DNA of 64,000 nt from Chitinophaga sp. GTDB taxonomy: Bacteria; Bacteroidota; Bacteroidia; Chitinophagales; Chitinophagaceae. Positions within the stretch are counted from its first letter, which is position 1. Every line of letters starts with the position of its first letter. The position numbers and the translations under genes are program-made. The stretch spans positions 372,001 to 436,000 of the forward strand of contig NZ_JAGHZS010000001.1 in assembly GCF_017745275.1 (NCBI RefSeq), written 5' to 3'. This document shows, in pieces, positions 1-10,000 of this stretch. The notes under the pieces were generated by a model. The model ran no database searches. It worked only from the letters and a program-made list of their open reading frames with translations, and was not told where the DNA came from.

Positions 1-692
1 TAAAGCCCGGCGCCAGCATTTGCCTGGACCCCATCCAGGATAAAGCCGTGGTGAAATATGATGAACTGGTACATGGCTTCTATGAATTTGTGATTGACCA
101 ACCCGGAGAAGTAAGCATTGTACAAACCGATTTAAAAACACCGGCTACCGTGGCTGCTGCACGCGTGAAAACTGCCCTCGCCACCAAACAATACGCCGGC
201 GCCGGCCGCGGCACCTACGGTATCAGCAACTACCGCATCATTGCAAAAGATACCCTCGATACTAAAAATGGACTCGCACAAATTGTAGTGGCAGACGGAG
301 AAAAAGATCCATGGGTGATAGGTAAAGAAGCCACCACCGGTGAACTGAAAAGCCTGGATGGCAACTATGGTATCATCTATCATATAGACGTGGCCTGGAA
401 AAGCTCCGATGGCAAAGGCCTGGCACTTATGACCTGGAATCCCCGCGGCGATAACAGCCAGTGGTGCGGCGGTATGGCCAACACCATGATTGTGAGTGGT
501 GGCAAGTTTAAAGAAGGCATTATACAATTACCCGGCAATCAACTGGTAACGACCAAAGCCCCGGAAGCAATCCTGGTGCAGATCTTCACGCCATCGAAAG
601 ATGGGAGCGTGCAGCAAATTCACCTGACCTACTCTCCCCCCGGCGCCTCCTGCCTGCCAACACCATTGGTGCTGGTACCGGTAGACCTGTAA
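1..692 (+). CDS. Unrecognised protein, C-terminal part (5' end outside window)
   Basis: The reading frame is open from base 3 without a stop, so the true start lies upstream. A GTG at 48 is only the first possible start inside the window. About 229 residues are visible and end in TAA at 690-692. The sequence is rich in Gly, Val, Thr and Asp, with alternating hydrophobic residues that suggest a beta-sandwich. There is a cysteine in an SQWCGG stretch and another near the C-terminus (GASCLP). I see no membrane segment, no catalytic motif and no family I recognise. It may be a secreted or surface protein like many of its neighbours, but that is a guess. A strong terminator follows at once. Confidence 0.6.
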   Translation, partial: KPGASICLDPIQDKAVVKYDELVHGFYEFVIDQPGEVSIVQTDLKTPATVAAARVKTALATKQYAGAGRGTYGISNYRIIAKDTLDTKNGLAQIVVADGEKDPWVIGKEATTGELKSLDGNYGIIYHIDVAWKSSDGKGLALMTWNPRGDNSQWCGGMANTMIVSGGKFKEGIIQLPGNQLVTTKAPEAILVQIFTPSKDGSVQQIHLTYSPPGASCLPTPLVLVPVDL

Positions 693-718
693 TAACAAAT
701 AACGGAAATCATATACAC

Positions 719-752
719 AGCGGCGTTCCATCACGGAGCGCCGTTTCTTTTT
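719..752 (+). terminator. Intrinsic terminator after the first gene
   Basis: A 9-bp stem (721-729 with 735-743, one G-T pair) with a 5-nt loop is followed by a T-rich tract (744-752). It lies 28 bases after the stop codon of the plus-strand gene. It also touches the 3' end of the convergent LytTR gene, so it may serve both directions. Confidence 0.85.
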
Positions 753-1470
753 AACCATCGGGCAGCAATACCTTCATCACCGCATCCTTATACTGCCGCC
801 CGATAGGCAGCTCCAACCCGGCAATTTCAATCAACGATGCACCAAACGCCGTTATTTTATCAATCGCAATAATATAGGAACGATGGATGCGGAGAAACTT
901 TTCATCCGGTAATTTCTCCTCCAGGTACGTGATACGCTGATAAGTAATTATTTCCTGGTGAATAGTTTTTACTTTCACATAATCCTTCAGGCTCTCTATA
1001 CAAATAATGTCTTTCAAAAATACCTTGATCATCTTCTTATCTGATTTCAGGTAAATAAAAGGCGCACTGGCCGCAGGCACAGGCAACAGCATCACCTTTT
1101 CTTTGCGATGTTGCGCATGGTACTTATTAATGGCCACCAGGAAGCGTTCAAAAGGAATGGGCTTTACCAGGTAATCCAATACCTGCAATTCAAAACCGTC
1201 TACCGCGTAATCGCGGTAGGCAGTTGTTATTATCACTGAAGGGCGGATGGAGAGCGTTTTCAAAAAATCAATGCCGGATAACTTAGGCATCTGAATATCC
1301 AGGAATAACAGGTCTACTTTATTCGTTTGCAAAAACAATAACGCCTCAATAGCATTATTGCAACGCCCTGACAACGTAAGAGTATCCAGTTGCCGGATGT
1401 AGGTACACAATACATCCGCAGCCAGTGGCTCATCATCTACTACCAGGCATTTTATTTTAGACAGCATCAT
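751..1470 (-). CDS. LytTR-family response regulator
   Basis: This is a 239-aa DNA-binding response regulator. Residues 6-120 form a receiver domain with the acidic pair D12/D13, the phospho-acceptor D58 in LFLDIQMP and the conserved Lys in the VKPI loop. Residues from about 140 form a LytTR domain, recognised by the FLKDIICIESLKDYVKV and FLRIHRSYI stretches. Its ATG overlaps the stop of the upstream kinase gene by four bases (ATGA), so the two are translationally coupled and form a two-component pair. The target is not shown. The divergent outer-membrane barrel gene at 2707 is the nearest candidate. Confidence 0.93.
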   Translation of the reverse strand: MMLSKIKCLVVDDEPLAADVLCTYIRQLDTLTLSGRCNNAIEALLFLQTNKVDLLFLDIQMPKLSGIDFLKTLSIRPSVIITTAYRDYAVDGFELQVLDYLVKPIPFERFLVAINKYHAQHRKEKVMLLPVPAASAPFIYLKSDKKMIKVFLKDIICIESLKDYVKVKTIHQEIITYQRITYLEEKLPDEKFLRIHRSYIIAIDKITAFGASLIEIAGLELPIGRQYKDAVMKVLLPDG

Positions 1471-2516
1471 GCTTGTAATTTAATTTTCAGGTCGACGATA
1501 TACCGCCCCGGTTCCCGATACTGCTGCAATTCATGCCCATGCGGATACAATAATTCCAGCCTGCGTATAATATTGCGCAACCCAATACCACTACGTTCCC
1601 CCGTTGGCGTTATTGTATCGGTTGTATGGCTGTTTTCAATTTTCGCCTGCAACCATCCTTCTTTTACTTTGAGGTCGATGGTGACCCACACCAGGTCAGT
1701 TTCATTACTCACTCCATGTTTGAACGCGTTCTCCACAAAAGGAATCAGCAACAGCGGTGCAATAGAAACAGCAGCCGTATCGCCTGATACATTCAGCGAT
1801 ACCTCCAGCCGGTTACCATAACGCAACTGCTCTAACTGTATATAGTTTTGTATATGCGCAATTTCTTTCTGCAACGAAATACCAGGTGATTGCGCATCAT
1901 ATAACATATAACTCATCAGTTCTGATAGCTTCAACACCACCACCGGTGCACCCGGCGACTGATGCAACGTAAGCGAGTACAGGTTATTTAAAGTATTGAA
2001 TAAAAAATGCGGCTGCACCTGCGCTTTCAGGTAGTTTAATTCTGCACGCAGCTTTTCCTGTGCCAGCTCCTGCTGCTGCTGTTCCTGGTAAAACGACTGC
2101 TGTATAATCCGCATCAGCAACGTGAATAACAACACCGGGCTCAGGAACCATAACATACCTTTCAGTAACAAATACCAAACAAAAATAGCATCCAGGTGAG
2201 TGCTATCCGGCAACAACAATGGCTCCCACACCCACTCGCTCAACACCCTGTTCAGCAGCGATGCCACAAACAACAACAACACCGCACTGATGATATAGCT
2301 CAGGTACTTTTTCCGGGCATACAGGTGCGTAAATAATACATACGCATTCACATAAGCCGTTATCATCGCCCCAGGTAAATTCATGGCCTCTATCTTCAAA
2401 TAATACCACCACCCATCATCACCATCTGAATGTACCCCCGTGTACACCAGCATGTATGTAGCCCAGAAAAGCAAATGAGCCCACCACCGTTTATCTATTT
2501 TGTTTAATATATCCAT
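1467..2516 (-). CDS. LytS-type sensor histidine kinase (His_kinase family)
   Basis: This 349-aa inner-membrane kinase has four predicted transmembrane helices in its first 145 residues (around 12-28, 46-66, 73-90 and 118-138). A glutamine-rich coiled linker follows, then the His_kinase box QPHFLFNTLNN with phospho-acceptor H170. An HATPase_c domain comes next, with the N box NAFKHG and the GIGLRN motif. There is no separate extracellular sensor domain, so the membrane helices probably sense the signal. It phosphorylates the LytTR regulator encoded just downstream with a 4-base overlap. This kinase/LytTR pairing is very common in Bacteroidota. Confidence 0.93.
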   Translation of the reverse strand: MDILNKIDKRWWAHLLFWATYMLVYTGVHSDGDDGWWYYLKIEAMNLPGAMITAYVNAYVLFTHLYARKKYLSYIISAVLLLFVASLLNRVLSEWVWEPLLLPDSTHLDAIFVWYLLLKGMLWFLSPVLLFTLLMRIIQQSFYQEQQQQELAQEKLRAELNYLKAQVQPHFLFNTLNNLYSLTLHQSPGAPVVVLKLSELMSYMLYDAQSPGISLQKEIAHIQNYIQLEQLRYGNRLEVSLNVSGDTAAVSIAPLLLIPFVENAFKHGVSNETDLVWVTIDLKVKEGWLQAKIENSHTTDTITPTGERSGIGLRNIIRRLELLYPHGHELQQYREPGRYIVDLKIKLQA

Positions 2517-2682
2517 TACTGGTATAAAAATAGTATTTGCCGCCGCCTGTCACCATTATTTCGACGAACCGCAACTTGCCACCGGCTTTCTCCTGGTTAC
2601 CCGCTTTTGCGGTGATATCCGCTGTATGTCTATCACAACCGTGCGCCGGACGAATTCCTTTACGCCACAACGCGTTTCCATC

Positions 2683-2690
2683 TTCCTTTG
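2683..2690 (+). promoter_or_regulatory. Candidate Bacteroidota -7 element
   Basis: TTCCTTTG matches the Bacteroidota -7 consensus TAnnTTTG at all but one position and lies 16 bases before the ATG at 2707. No clear -33 element was found, so this is only a weak candidate for the barrel gene. Confidence 0.25.
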
Positions 2691-2706
2691 GTAAATAAAA
2701 AACAAC

Positions 2707-4761
2707 ATGGATATGCCTTGTTTCAACAGGAATTTAAACAAAATATGGCTTTGCAGCCTGTTAATTTCCGGATATACCAGCTACGCACAAACAACTAAAA
2801 CATTGCAGACGGTTACTATTACCGCCCCAAAGCCATTAGTGGAAAAAAAGGCCGACAGAACAATTGTGCATGTAGACGCTTTACTGTCTGCTACCGGCAG
2901 CAACGGGATGGAAGTGCTGGATCTGGCGCCGGGCGTACAAACCGGTAATGATCAAATAACCCTGCAAGGCAAACCCAATGTTACCATCCTGCTCAATGGC
3001 AAACCGGTTTATTTATCAGGTGCCGAACTGGCCGACTATCTCCGTGCCCTCCCTGGTGCTTCCATTGCCAGTATTGAGATCCTTCCCTATCCGCCCTCCG
3101 GTTATGACGCCGCCGGCAATGGGGGCATTATCAACATTATCCTGAAAAAGGAACATAAAAAAGGATTCAATGGCACCCTGCTTTCCGAAAACATCCGTGG
3201 CCGCTGCAGCCGCATCACACAAAACGCCCACTTCAACTACCGCAATAATAACGTGAACCTATACACAATGCTTGATAACTATAACAGCAACGGATATAGT
3301 AAAATAGAACGAAACAGAACTTATCCAGCCTCCGATTTACAACACAGTCAACAACAAAGCGTGTCATTATCCCAACTCCATCGCTTCCTGGGAAAAGCAG
3401 GACTGGAGTGGTTTCCATCTTCCAAAACTACCCTCCACACCGGTATCCAATATATTTACCGCGACCTGGCCATTCAGAATAACGGCAGCAGCACAGAACA
3501 GTATACTGCTACTGACAGTGTGATTCAAACCGACCACCACCGTCAATACTATTATAACAACACCAATATATATGCACAACTACGGCATGCTTATGATAGC
3601 AACGGCCGGGAAATGGCCGTAGACGCCGATTATATCCGGTATACCCGTGGTCTGAAGTGGAGGGAAACCGAACAGCTTCATTCCTATCAACAGATACTCA
3701 CAGGTGATCAGCCGGTCAGCACCACTATTTTTACCTTTAAAGCAGATTATACCCTGCCCCTGGGTAAAAGCCGGAAACTGGCTATCGGCTATAAAGCAGG
3801 ATTTGCACATACGCAAGCCGGCGCCTTTGATTACCGGGAAAATATCCAGGCTGCTTATGCTCATTATAACCGGCAAATCCGCTCCTTTTCCTACCAGGTG
3901 GGCCTGCGGGCAGAATATACCCATACTTTCAGTGACTACCTGAACCTGTTTCCCAGCGCCTCTTGCTCTTATAAATTATCTGTACACCAAATCGGGGTTT
4001 CGTATAGCCGTCGCATTGACCGGCCGGAATATTTCCAGCTTAACCCGGCCCTGTTACTGATAGACCGGTATACCTATGAGCTGGGTAATCCTTACCTGCA
4101 GCCACAACTGTCGGACAACATGGAGTTATCATATAATTATAAAAATGAGTTTAGCGTGAGCGGGTTTTATACCCAGGTTCGTAATAACATGGAAGAAACG
4201 GTGCAGGTGAAAGATGGCAATTTCTACCAGCGCATGGACAACATAGGCCGGAAAAAACTGACCGGCATCAACATCTCTGGTAGCCTTGCCCTTACGCGGT
4301 GGTGGAACGTGCTCCCCTATCTCCAATACACACACCGCGTCACTCATGCACTACTTCCTGATACCGGGATATACCTGCAAAATGATCATTGGAGCCTGAC
4401 GCTGACGCAGCAGTTTAACTTTCCCCGCGGTTGGGGTGCTGAAATATTTGGCAGCTATACTACTGCGGAAGCGTTTACACAGTATACGCAGCAGGGCGGG
4501 TGGTATATACATACGGGTGCCGGCAAAAAGATCTGTGGAGACCGGGGCATCATCAAACTGAATATCCGTGACGTATTCCATAGCCGGGTAGACGCACAAC
4601 AATTTTACCATTTGAATGGCGTTACCGATTACCAGCATCGCACCTGGGATACGCAAAGCGTGACCCTTGCCTTCTCGTGGCGATTCAGCAAGGGTCAGAA
4701 AACGGGCAAAGGTGTTAGTGCCGGCAGTAACGAAGAAAGCAGGCGTTTGGGAGAACTATAG
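2707..4761 (+). CDS. TonB-receptor-like outer-membrane beta-barrel protein (OMP_b-brl_3 type)
   Basis: This is a 684-aa outer-membrane protein. A signal peptide (hydrophobic stretch to about residue 26, ending SYAQ) is followed directly by a plug-like domain with TVTITAPKP, DLAPGVQT, ILLNGKPV and SIEILPYPPSGYDAAGNGGIIN. The rest is a long C-terminal beta-barrel rich in Tyr, Asn and Gln. The N-terminal carboxypeptidase-regulatory-like domain usual in this family is absent. The first ATG is used here; a second at codon 3 is possible. It diverges from the LytS/LytTR pair, which may regulate it. The stop overlaps the 3' end of the convergent sulfatase by 6 bases. The substrate is unknown. Confidence 0.88.
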   Translation: MDMPCFNRNLNKIWLCSLLISGYTSYAQTTKTLQTVTITAPKPLVEKKADRTIVHVDALLSATGSNGMEVLDLAPGVQTGNDQITLQGKPNVTILLNGKPVYLSGAELADYLRALPGASIASIEILPYPPSGYDAAGNGGIINIILKKEHKKGFNGTLLSENIRGRCSRITQNAHFNYRNNNVNLYTMLDNYNSNGYSKIERNRTYPASDLQHSQQQSVSLSQLHRFLGKAGLEWFPSSKTTLHTGIQYIYRDLAIQNNGSSTEQYTATDSVIQTDHHRQYYYNNTNIYAQLRHAYDSNGREMAVDADYIRYTRGLKWRETEQLHSYQQILTGDQPVSTTIFTFKADYTLPLGKSRKLAIGYKAGFAHTQAGAFDYRENIQAAYAHYNRQIRSFSYQVGLRAEYTHTFSDYLNLFPSASCSYKLSVHQIGVSYSRRIDRPEYFQLNPALLLIDRYTYELGNPYLQPQLSDNMELSYNYKNEFSVSGFYTQVRNNMEETVQVKDGNFYQRMDNIGRKKLTGINISGSLALTRWWNVLPYLQYTHRVTHALLPDTGIYLQNDHWSLTLTQQFNFPRGWGAEIFGSYTTAEAFTQYTQQGGWYIHTGAGKKICGDRGIIKLNIRDVFHSRVDAQQFYHLNGVTDYQHRTWDTQSVTLAFSWRFSKGQKTGKGVSAGSNEESRRLGEL

Positions 4762-6282
4762 TTCATCCGGATAAGGTACTGCTTTCCGGGTGCCTTTATA
4801 TAATGGCAATTGTGCGTGTCGTTGCTTCAGTTGTTGTGTAAGCAGTTTGGCCAATGCTTTCGTTTTTTCCGGGAAACGGGCAGCAAGGTCATTGGCTTCA
4901 TAGATATCTGCTTCGAGATCGTACAGCTCCAGCCGGCGTTGCTTCTCGAGGTAAATCAGTTTCCACTTGCCTTGCCGGATGGCAGTGAGCCAGGAATTGT
5001 CGGCGCCCAGGTTACCACCGGTCCAGTCGTTGGGATAATTCCAGATGAGCGCGCGCTGCTGGTCCCGCAGGGACGGTTGTTTCAGGTAAGGGATGATACT
5101 TCGTCCATCAATAGTTTGCACGGTGTGATAATTTTTTATGCCGGCCCACTCCAGGATAGTAGGATAGAAATCTTCCATGATCATATATTGTGTGTTCACA
5201 GTACCTGGTTTCGTTACCCCTTCCCAACGTACTATCATTGGCTCCCTGATACCGCCTTCGTATAGCGCGCCCTTCCCGCCACGGAGGGGATAGTTTTGGG
5301 TATTATCGCCGCCCTGGCGTGGCGGATGTGAAAAGCCGCCGTTATCTGACATAAATACAATAATGGTATTTTGGGTAAGATGATGTTGATCGAGGTAGTC
5401 CATCAATTCCCCGAGGCTCTGATCCATGCCTTCTACCAGGGCTGCATAGGCGGCTTCCGGTTTGGGAAGGCCCATATCCAGGTAGCGTTGTATAAAGCGG
5501 TTGTCTGTATTATAAGGCAGGTGTACAGCGTAGTGTGCCATATAGAGGAAGAAGGGTTGCTTCCTTTGCTGTGCAGTATCCATAGCCAGCATAGCTTCCT
5601 GTGTCAGGTCTTCTGTGAGAAACGACTTTCCTTTTCTGTATTTATCCAGTCCGGGCATTTCTGCCTGTAAGATAAAGCGACCGGGTACGCGGCCGAAGTC
5701 GTCTTCCGCGAGATAGGAAGCCGGATGCCCGGCGGCGCTGCCGCCAATATTTTTAATGAAGCCCAGTTGCAGCGGCTCGGCACCAATAGTTTGGTAAGCG
5801 CCGAAATGAGCTTTTCCACATTGAATAGTATAATAACCATGTGCTTTCAATAATTGGGGTAACGGGGTAGCATATACGCTTCTTTCCTGGCCCGGTATGG
5901 GTGAGATCCCGTTTACATTCCAATCGGGCGCTTCCAGTACGCTATCCTGACCATCTACTGCTTTATTTTTGAGAGAGGTCCAGTTGCTTACCCGGTGGCG
6001 GGCTACATTCATGCCGGTCAGCAAGCTGACGCGGGAAGGTGTGCAAACCGAGGCTGCGTAGGCGTTGGTGAACTTAGTACCCGCTTTGCAGAGGCGTTCC
6101 ATATTGGGCGTATGGAATTTACGGTTAGCGGGCGTGATGCTGTCCCAGAAGGGTACTGAGGTATCCTGCCAACCCATGTCATCTACGAGGAAGAAGATGA
6201 TATTGGGAGAAGCGGGTGTTTGACTGCAGAGGGTAGTGTGAATGCTGAAGAGCAGACAGCCACTGAGAAATATTTTTTTCAT
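4756..6282 (-). CDS. Secreted arylsulfatase (sulfatase family S1)
   Basis: A 508-aa sulfatase that hydrolyses sulfate esters, probably in the periplasm or at the cell surface. The ATG at 6282 is chosen because it opens a clear signal peptide (MKKIFLSG...TTLCSQ); the open frame continues upstream to 6375 but that extension looks non-coding. The metal-binding segment FFLVDDMGWQD and the signature CTPSR are present. C80 is the residue converted to formylglycine. FMSDNGG supplies further metal ligands. The neighbouring SusC/SusD pair is read divergently across a long intergenic region, so sulfated glycans are a possible shared substrate. No sulfatase-maturating enzyme is in the window. Confidence 0.93.
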   Translation of the reverse strand: MKKIFLSGCLLFSIHTTLCSQTPASPNIIFFLVDDMGWQDTSVPFWDSITPANRKFHTPNMERLCKAGTKFTNAYAASVCTPSRVSLLTGMNVARHRVSNWTSLKNKAVDGQDSVLEAPDWNVNGISPIPGQERSVYATPLPQLLKAHGYYTIQCGKAHFGAYQTIGAEPLQLGFIKNIGGSAAGHPASYLAEDDFGRVPGRFILQAEMPGLDKYRKGKSFLTEDLTQEAMLAMDTAQQRKQPFFLYMAHYAVHLPYNTDNRFIQRYLDMGLPKPEAAYAALVEGMDQSLGELMDYLDQHHLTQNTIIVFMSDNGGFSHPPRQGGDNTQNYPLRGGKGALYEGGIREPMIVRWEGVTKPGTVNTQYMIMEDFYPTILEWAGIKNYHTVQTIDGRSIIPYLKQPSLRDQQRALIWNYPNDWTGGNLGADNSWLTAIRQGKWKLIYLEKQRRLELYDLEADIYEANDLAARFPEKTKALAKLLTQQLKQRHAQLPLYKGTRKAVPYPDEL

Positions 6283-7095
6283 TGTTCCGGATATACTTGG
6301 TCTGTCTTTTAAAAATACAAAATTTACTACATGATAAATTAATTCTCTTCTATGCGGGAAATGGAAATTATGCAAAAAACACTTGACAACAATAGTAAAT
6401 CTACAGCAACAGGAATTCTATACTGGCAGAACATTACAGCGAACGTCCTGCATGCATATTTTCATGATTGCAGCAACAATTTATAGAGGCGCGGTAATGA
6501 TACTGTGTTACAGAAGACAAAAACCTATATTGTTTTTTTCCAAAAAACAATATATTTTTATAGCGCTGATGAAAAAAATAACGTTGTGTTAACTGTATTC
6601 AACCAGTCTGAAAACAGGACCCATATTACAACAATACCAAACTGTAGTTTTTTGCTTTTGAAATATATTTTTTGCTTTTGAATTTTTTTAGCTTGAGAAT
6701 CATTTAAATCCACAAAATCTGACAACAAATAAGCCAATACGATGAAAGCTGTAGAACTGCCATGGTATGGCGTTTTATAGTTATTTTTTACATAAAAATA
6801 ACCGGTCAATTTTCGGGCATGGAGATATAATGTTTATGCTGTAGCCAATTTATTATTCTGTTACAACAAGTCCGTTAGCTGTTTAGCAAATTTATCTTCA
6901 CTTGCGCTGCAATTCCGTTTTTTTAACCTGCATTCGTCATCAAAAATGACGGGCAACTAAATTTATGCCTAAACCAAAATGAAGTATGAGAACGACCTAC
7001 TGATAGCTGAGATATGTTACAAGATGTAGCAGTAACCATTAACAGCATGTAGCGTCTCCAATTTTTTTTCACATAACAAACCCAATTTAAACCGT
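6283..7095. other. Long intergenic region between sulfatase and susC
   Basis: This 813-base AT-rich gap lies between divergent genes. I see no convincing gene; the open frames here are short with no family features. It contains a 15-base direct repeat (6648-6662 and 6668-6682), a 9-bp hairpin at 6780-6802 with a 5-nt loop, and a short inverted repeat CGTCAT/ATGACG at 6935-6951. The promoter of the SusC gene must lie in its right part, but I could not identify a clear -7/-33 pair. Confidence 0.6.
6648..6682 (+). repeat. 15-base direct repeat, 20-base period
   Basis: TTTTTTGCTTTTGAA occurs at 6648-6662 and again at 6668-6682. Both copies lie in the regulatory gap between the sulfatase and SusC genes, on the same face of the helix (two turns apart). 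They could be binding sites, but the T-rich composition weakens the case. Confidence 0.5.
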
Positions 7096-10000
7096 ATGAA
7101 AAAAGGTTTACTACTATGGCTGTTGCTAGCCATCGGTATGGTGCAAGCTTTTGCCCAAACCCGAACGATTAAAGGTAAAGTAACGGATGCACAGGATGGC
7201 TCACCGTTACCAGGTGTATCTGTGAGCGTAAAAGGCGCTAAAACAGGTGCTGTATCCGGTGTTGATGGTACTTTTAGCATCCAGGTAGACAACGCCGCTT
7301 CCCTCGTTTTTTCCTTTGTAGGCTATGAGCAGAAAGAGGAAAAAATTGGCAATCGCCAAAGTATCACCGTTGCATTGAATAATAGCAACAAAATATTGAA
7401 CGAAGTAATTGTAACCGGCTATGGTGAATTGAAAAGAAAAGATGTTACCTCTTCCGTAACAGCGGTATCCGGTGCATTGATTAACGACCGGCCAACTACC
7501 AGCTTTGACCAGGCATTAACCGGAAGAGCTGCTGGTGTGAATATCGGCCCAGGTTCCGGTGTATTGGGTGATGTGGTAAAAATCAGCATCCGTGGTGTAA
7601 ACTCTATCAGTAACAGTAACCAACCGCTGATTATTGTAGATGGTATTCCTATGAACACCAATACTAACCTGAACGTATTTAACAGCGGTAACGGTACCCG
7701 TTACAACCCACTGGCAGATATCAACCCTAATGACATCGAAACAGTAGACGTACTGAAAGATGCTGCTGCTACCGCCTTATACGGTTCACGCGCTGCTGCG
7801 GGTGTAATCGTTATCACCACTAAAAGGGGTAAAACAGGTACTATCAACATTAATTATAATGGTTATGTAGGTGCTGCTAAAGCGGCCCGCTTACCTAAAG
7901 TACTGAATGGTGACGACTTCAATACCATCCAGAACGAAAAAGCGGCTAATTCTACCAGGGCAGGTAACCCGATTGTTCCTATCGCAAAAGATATTGACTT
8001 AAATGGCGATGGTAAACCAGACAGAACTGACTGGTTGAAAGAAACCTTTCAAACAGGTATTGTCCACAGCCACCAATTATCACTTTCCGGTGGTACTGAA
8101 AAAGCTAAATTCTATGCTTCAGGAGAATATTCTGATCAGAAAGGTATCGTAATCACCAACCGTTTGCGCAGAGGCGGCATGCGTGTGAACCTGGATGTAA
8201 CCCCTAAAAAATGGTTGAAATCAGGCATCTCCCTCTATGCTTCCAAAACATTGAATAACGGTGTGTTGTCAGATAGCTACCTGGCAGGTTCTACCAGCTC
8301 TTCCTTCTCTGCTCCGCCAAACGTTCCGGTGTATGATAAAAATGGTGAGCTCTATATTAAAGCCAGCAACGGAGACCTTGGTGATGGAGGTAATACTATT
8401 ACTCCGGCCAACAGGTTTAACCGTTTCTTCCACCCACTCTCCAACGTTTTGCTGGGAAGAAATGATAACACCTCTACCCGCGTATTATCTTCTGCTTATG
8501 TAGAAGTAGAACCTATTCCCGGTTTGAAATTCACTTCCCGCTTCAGTGTTGATTTCCTCCAGAACTTCGAAGATCAATACAGCGGTCCTAAACAAGCAGG
8601 TAACGGTATTGGCCTGAATGGCCTGGTACAGGAAAACCTGCTCAGAAAAAACCAATGGAACTGGTCAAACTATGCTACTTATACCAAGAGCATTAATGAT
8701 ATTCATTTCATCAATGCTACGCTGGGTGTTGAATCTCAGTATGCACAAGAAAAAAGCTTGTATACCGGACAAGGTAACCTGGCTGACTCTTACTTTAAAG
8801 AAATCTATGACGGATTATACGCCGGTGTAGAAAACAGCTTTACCGGTGGTGGCAACATTGCCAATGCATTTAACTCTTACTTTGGTAAAGTAGGTTATAA
8901 CTATGGTTCCAAATACTACTTTGATGCAACGTTGAGAGCAGATGCTTACTCTGATTTTGGTATTAACAACCGTCGTGGTTACTTCCCAGGCGCCTCAATT
9001 GGATGGAGAGTATCTGAAGAAGGTTTCTTCAAAGATAATGTATCTGTCATCAGTGATTTAAAACTGCGTGCCAGCTATGGTTTGGTGGGTAACTCCAACA
9101 TCAGGGCATATGCTTACAGAACGTTGTATGGTGGTGGTAGCTACGCCGACATCAATGGATTCTCCCTGAACCAGGTTGGTGATCCTAACCTGAAATGGGA
9201 AACCTCAAAAAAACTGGATATCGGTATCGATGTCGCGCTGTTGAAAAACAGGATTACCGTAACAGCTGATTATTTTAACAGTAATATCGACAACCTGATC
9301 CTGGATGCACCGATATTGGCTACTGTAGGTACCCCATGGAATCCTGTTACCAACGTTCCGGGTTCTATCCTTACCACTAACATTGGTGCGATGTGGAACA
9401 GAGGTGCAGAATTTACTATTAACACCCGTAATATCGAAACCAAAGACTTCACCTGGTCTTCCAGCCTGAATTTCACTTATATTAAGAACAAAGTAACCGC
9501 TACTGCGGATGGAAGTGATATTTCTGCTGCGAATAACCGCGCCAGCATAGGCCGCACACTGGGTGTATTCAAACTCGTAGAATGGGGTGGTGTAAATCCG
9601 GATAACGGTTTCCCTATGTTCTACAACAAGAACCACGAACTGGTAATGTACAACCCAACCCCGGGTGTAGCCAATAAATGGACCACTCCTGACGGCAAAA
9701 CAAATAAGAGCCCAATTTCCTCTTCTGATGCCCAGTACCAGGATAAATCCGGCTATCCTACCTTCTTCGGTGGTTTAAACAATACTTTCACCTACAAGGG
9801 TATTGATCTGAGCATCTTCCTGCAATACAGCGGTGGCAACTACGTTTACAATGCTACCCGTGCTGCGTTGATGACTACCTTCTTTGGTAACAACCTGGAA
9901 GAGATCAAGGACAGATGGACACCGGACAATAAAAACACCGATGTACCTAAACTGTTCCTCGCTGATGCTACCATTACACAAGCATCTACCAGATGGCTGG

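Noticed and set aside
4756..4761. Overlap of the barrel and sulfatase genes by CTATAG as a possible error
   Set aside because: Both stops are normal: the palindromic hexamer contains a TAG on each strand, and both proteins have full-length C-termini.
6558..6809. Open frame of 83 codons on the minus strand in the sulfatase/susC gap
   Set aside because: Composition follows the AT-rich background, with no signal peptide and no recognisable pattern; it crosses the direct repeats.
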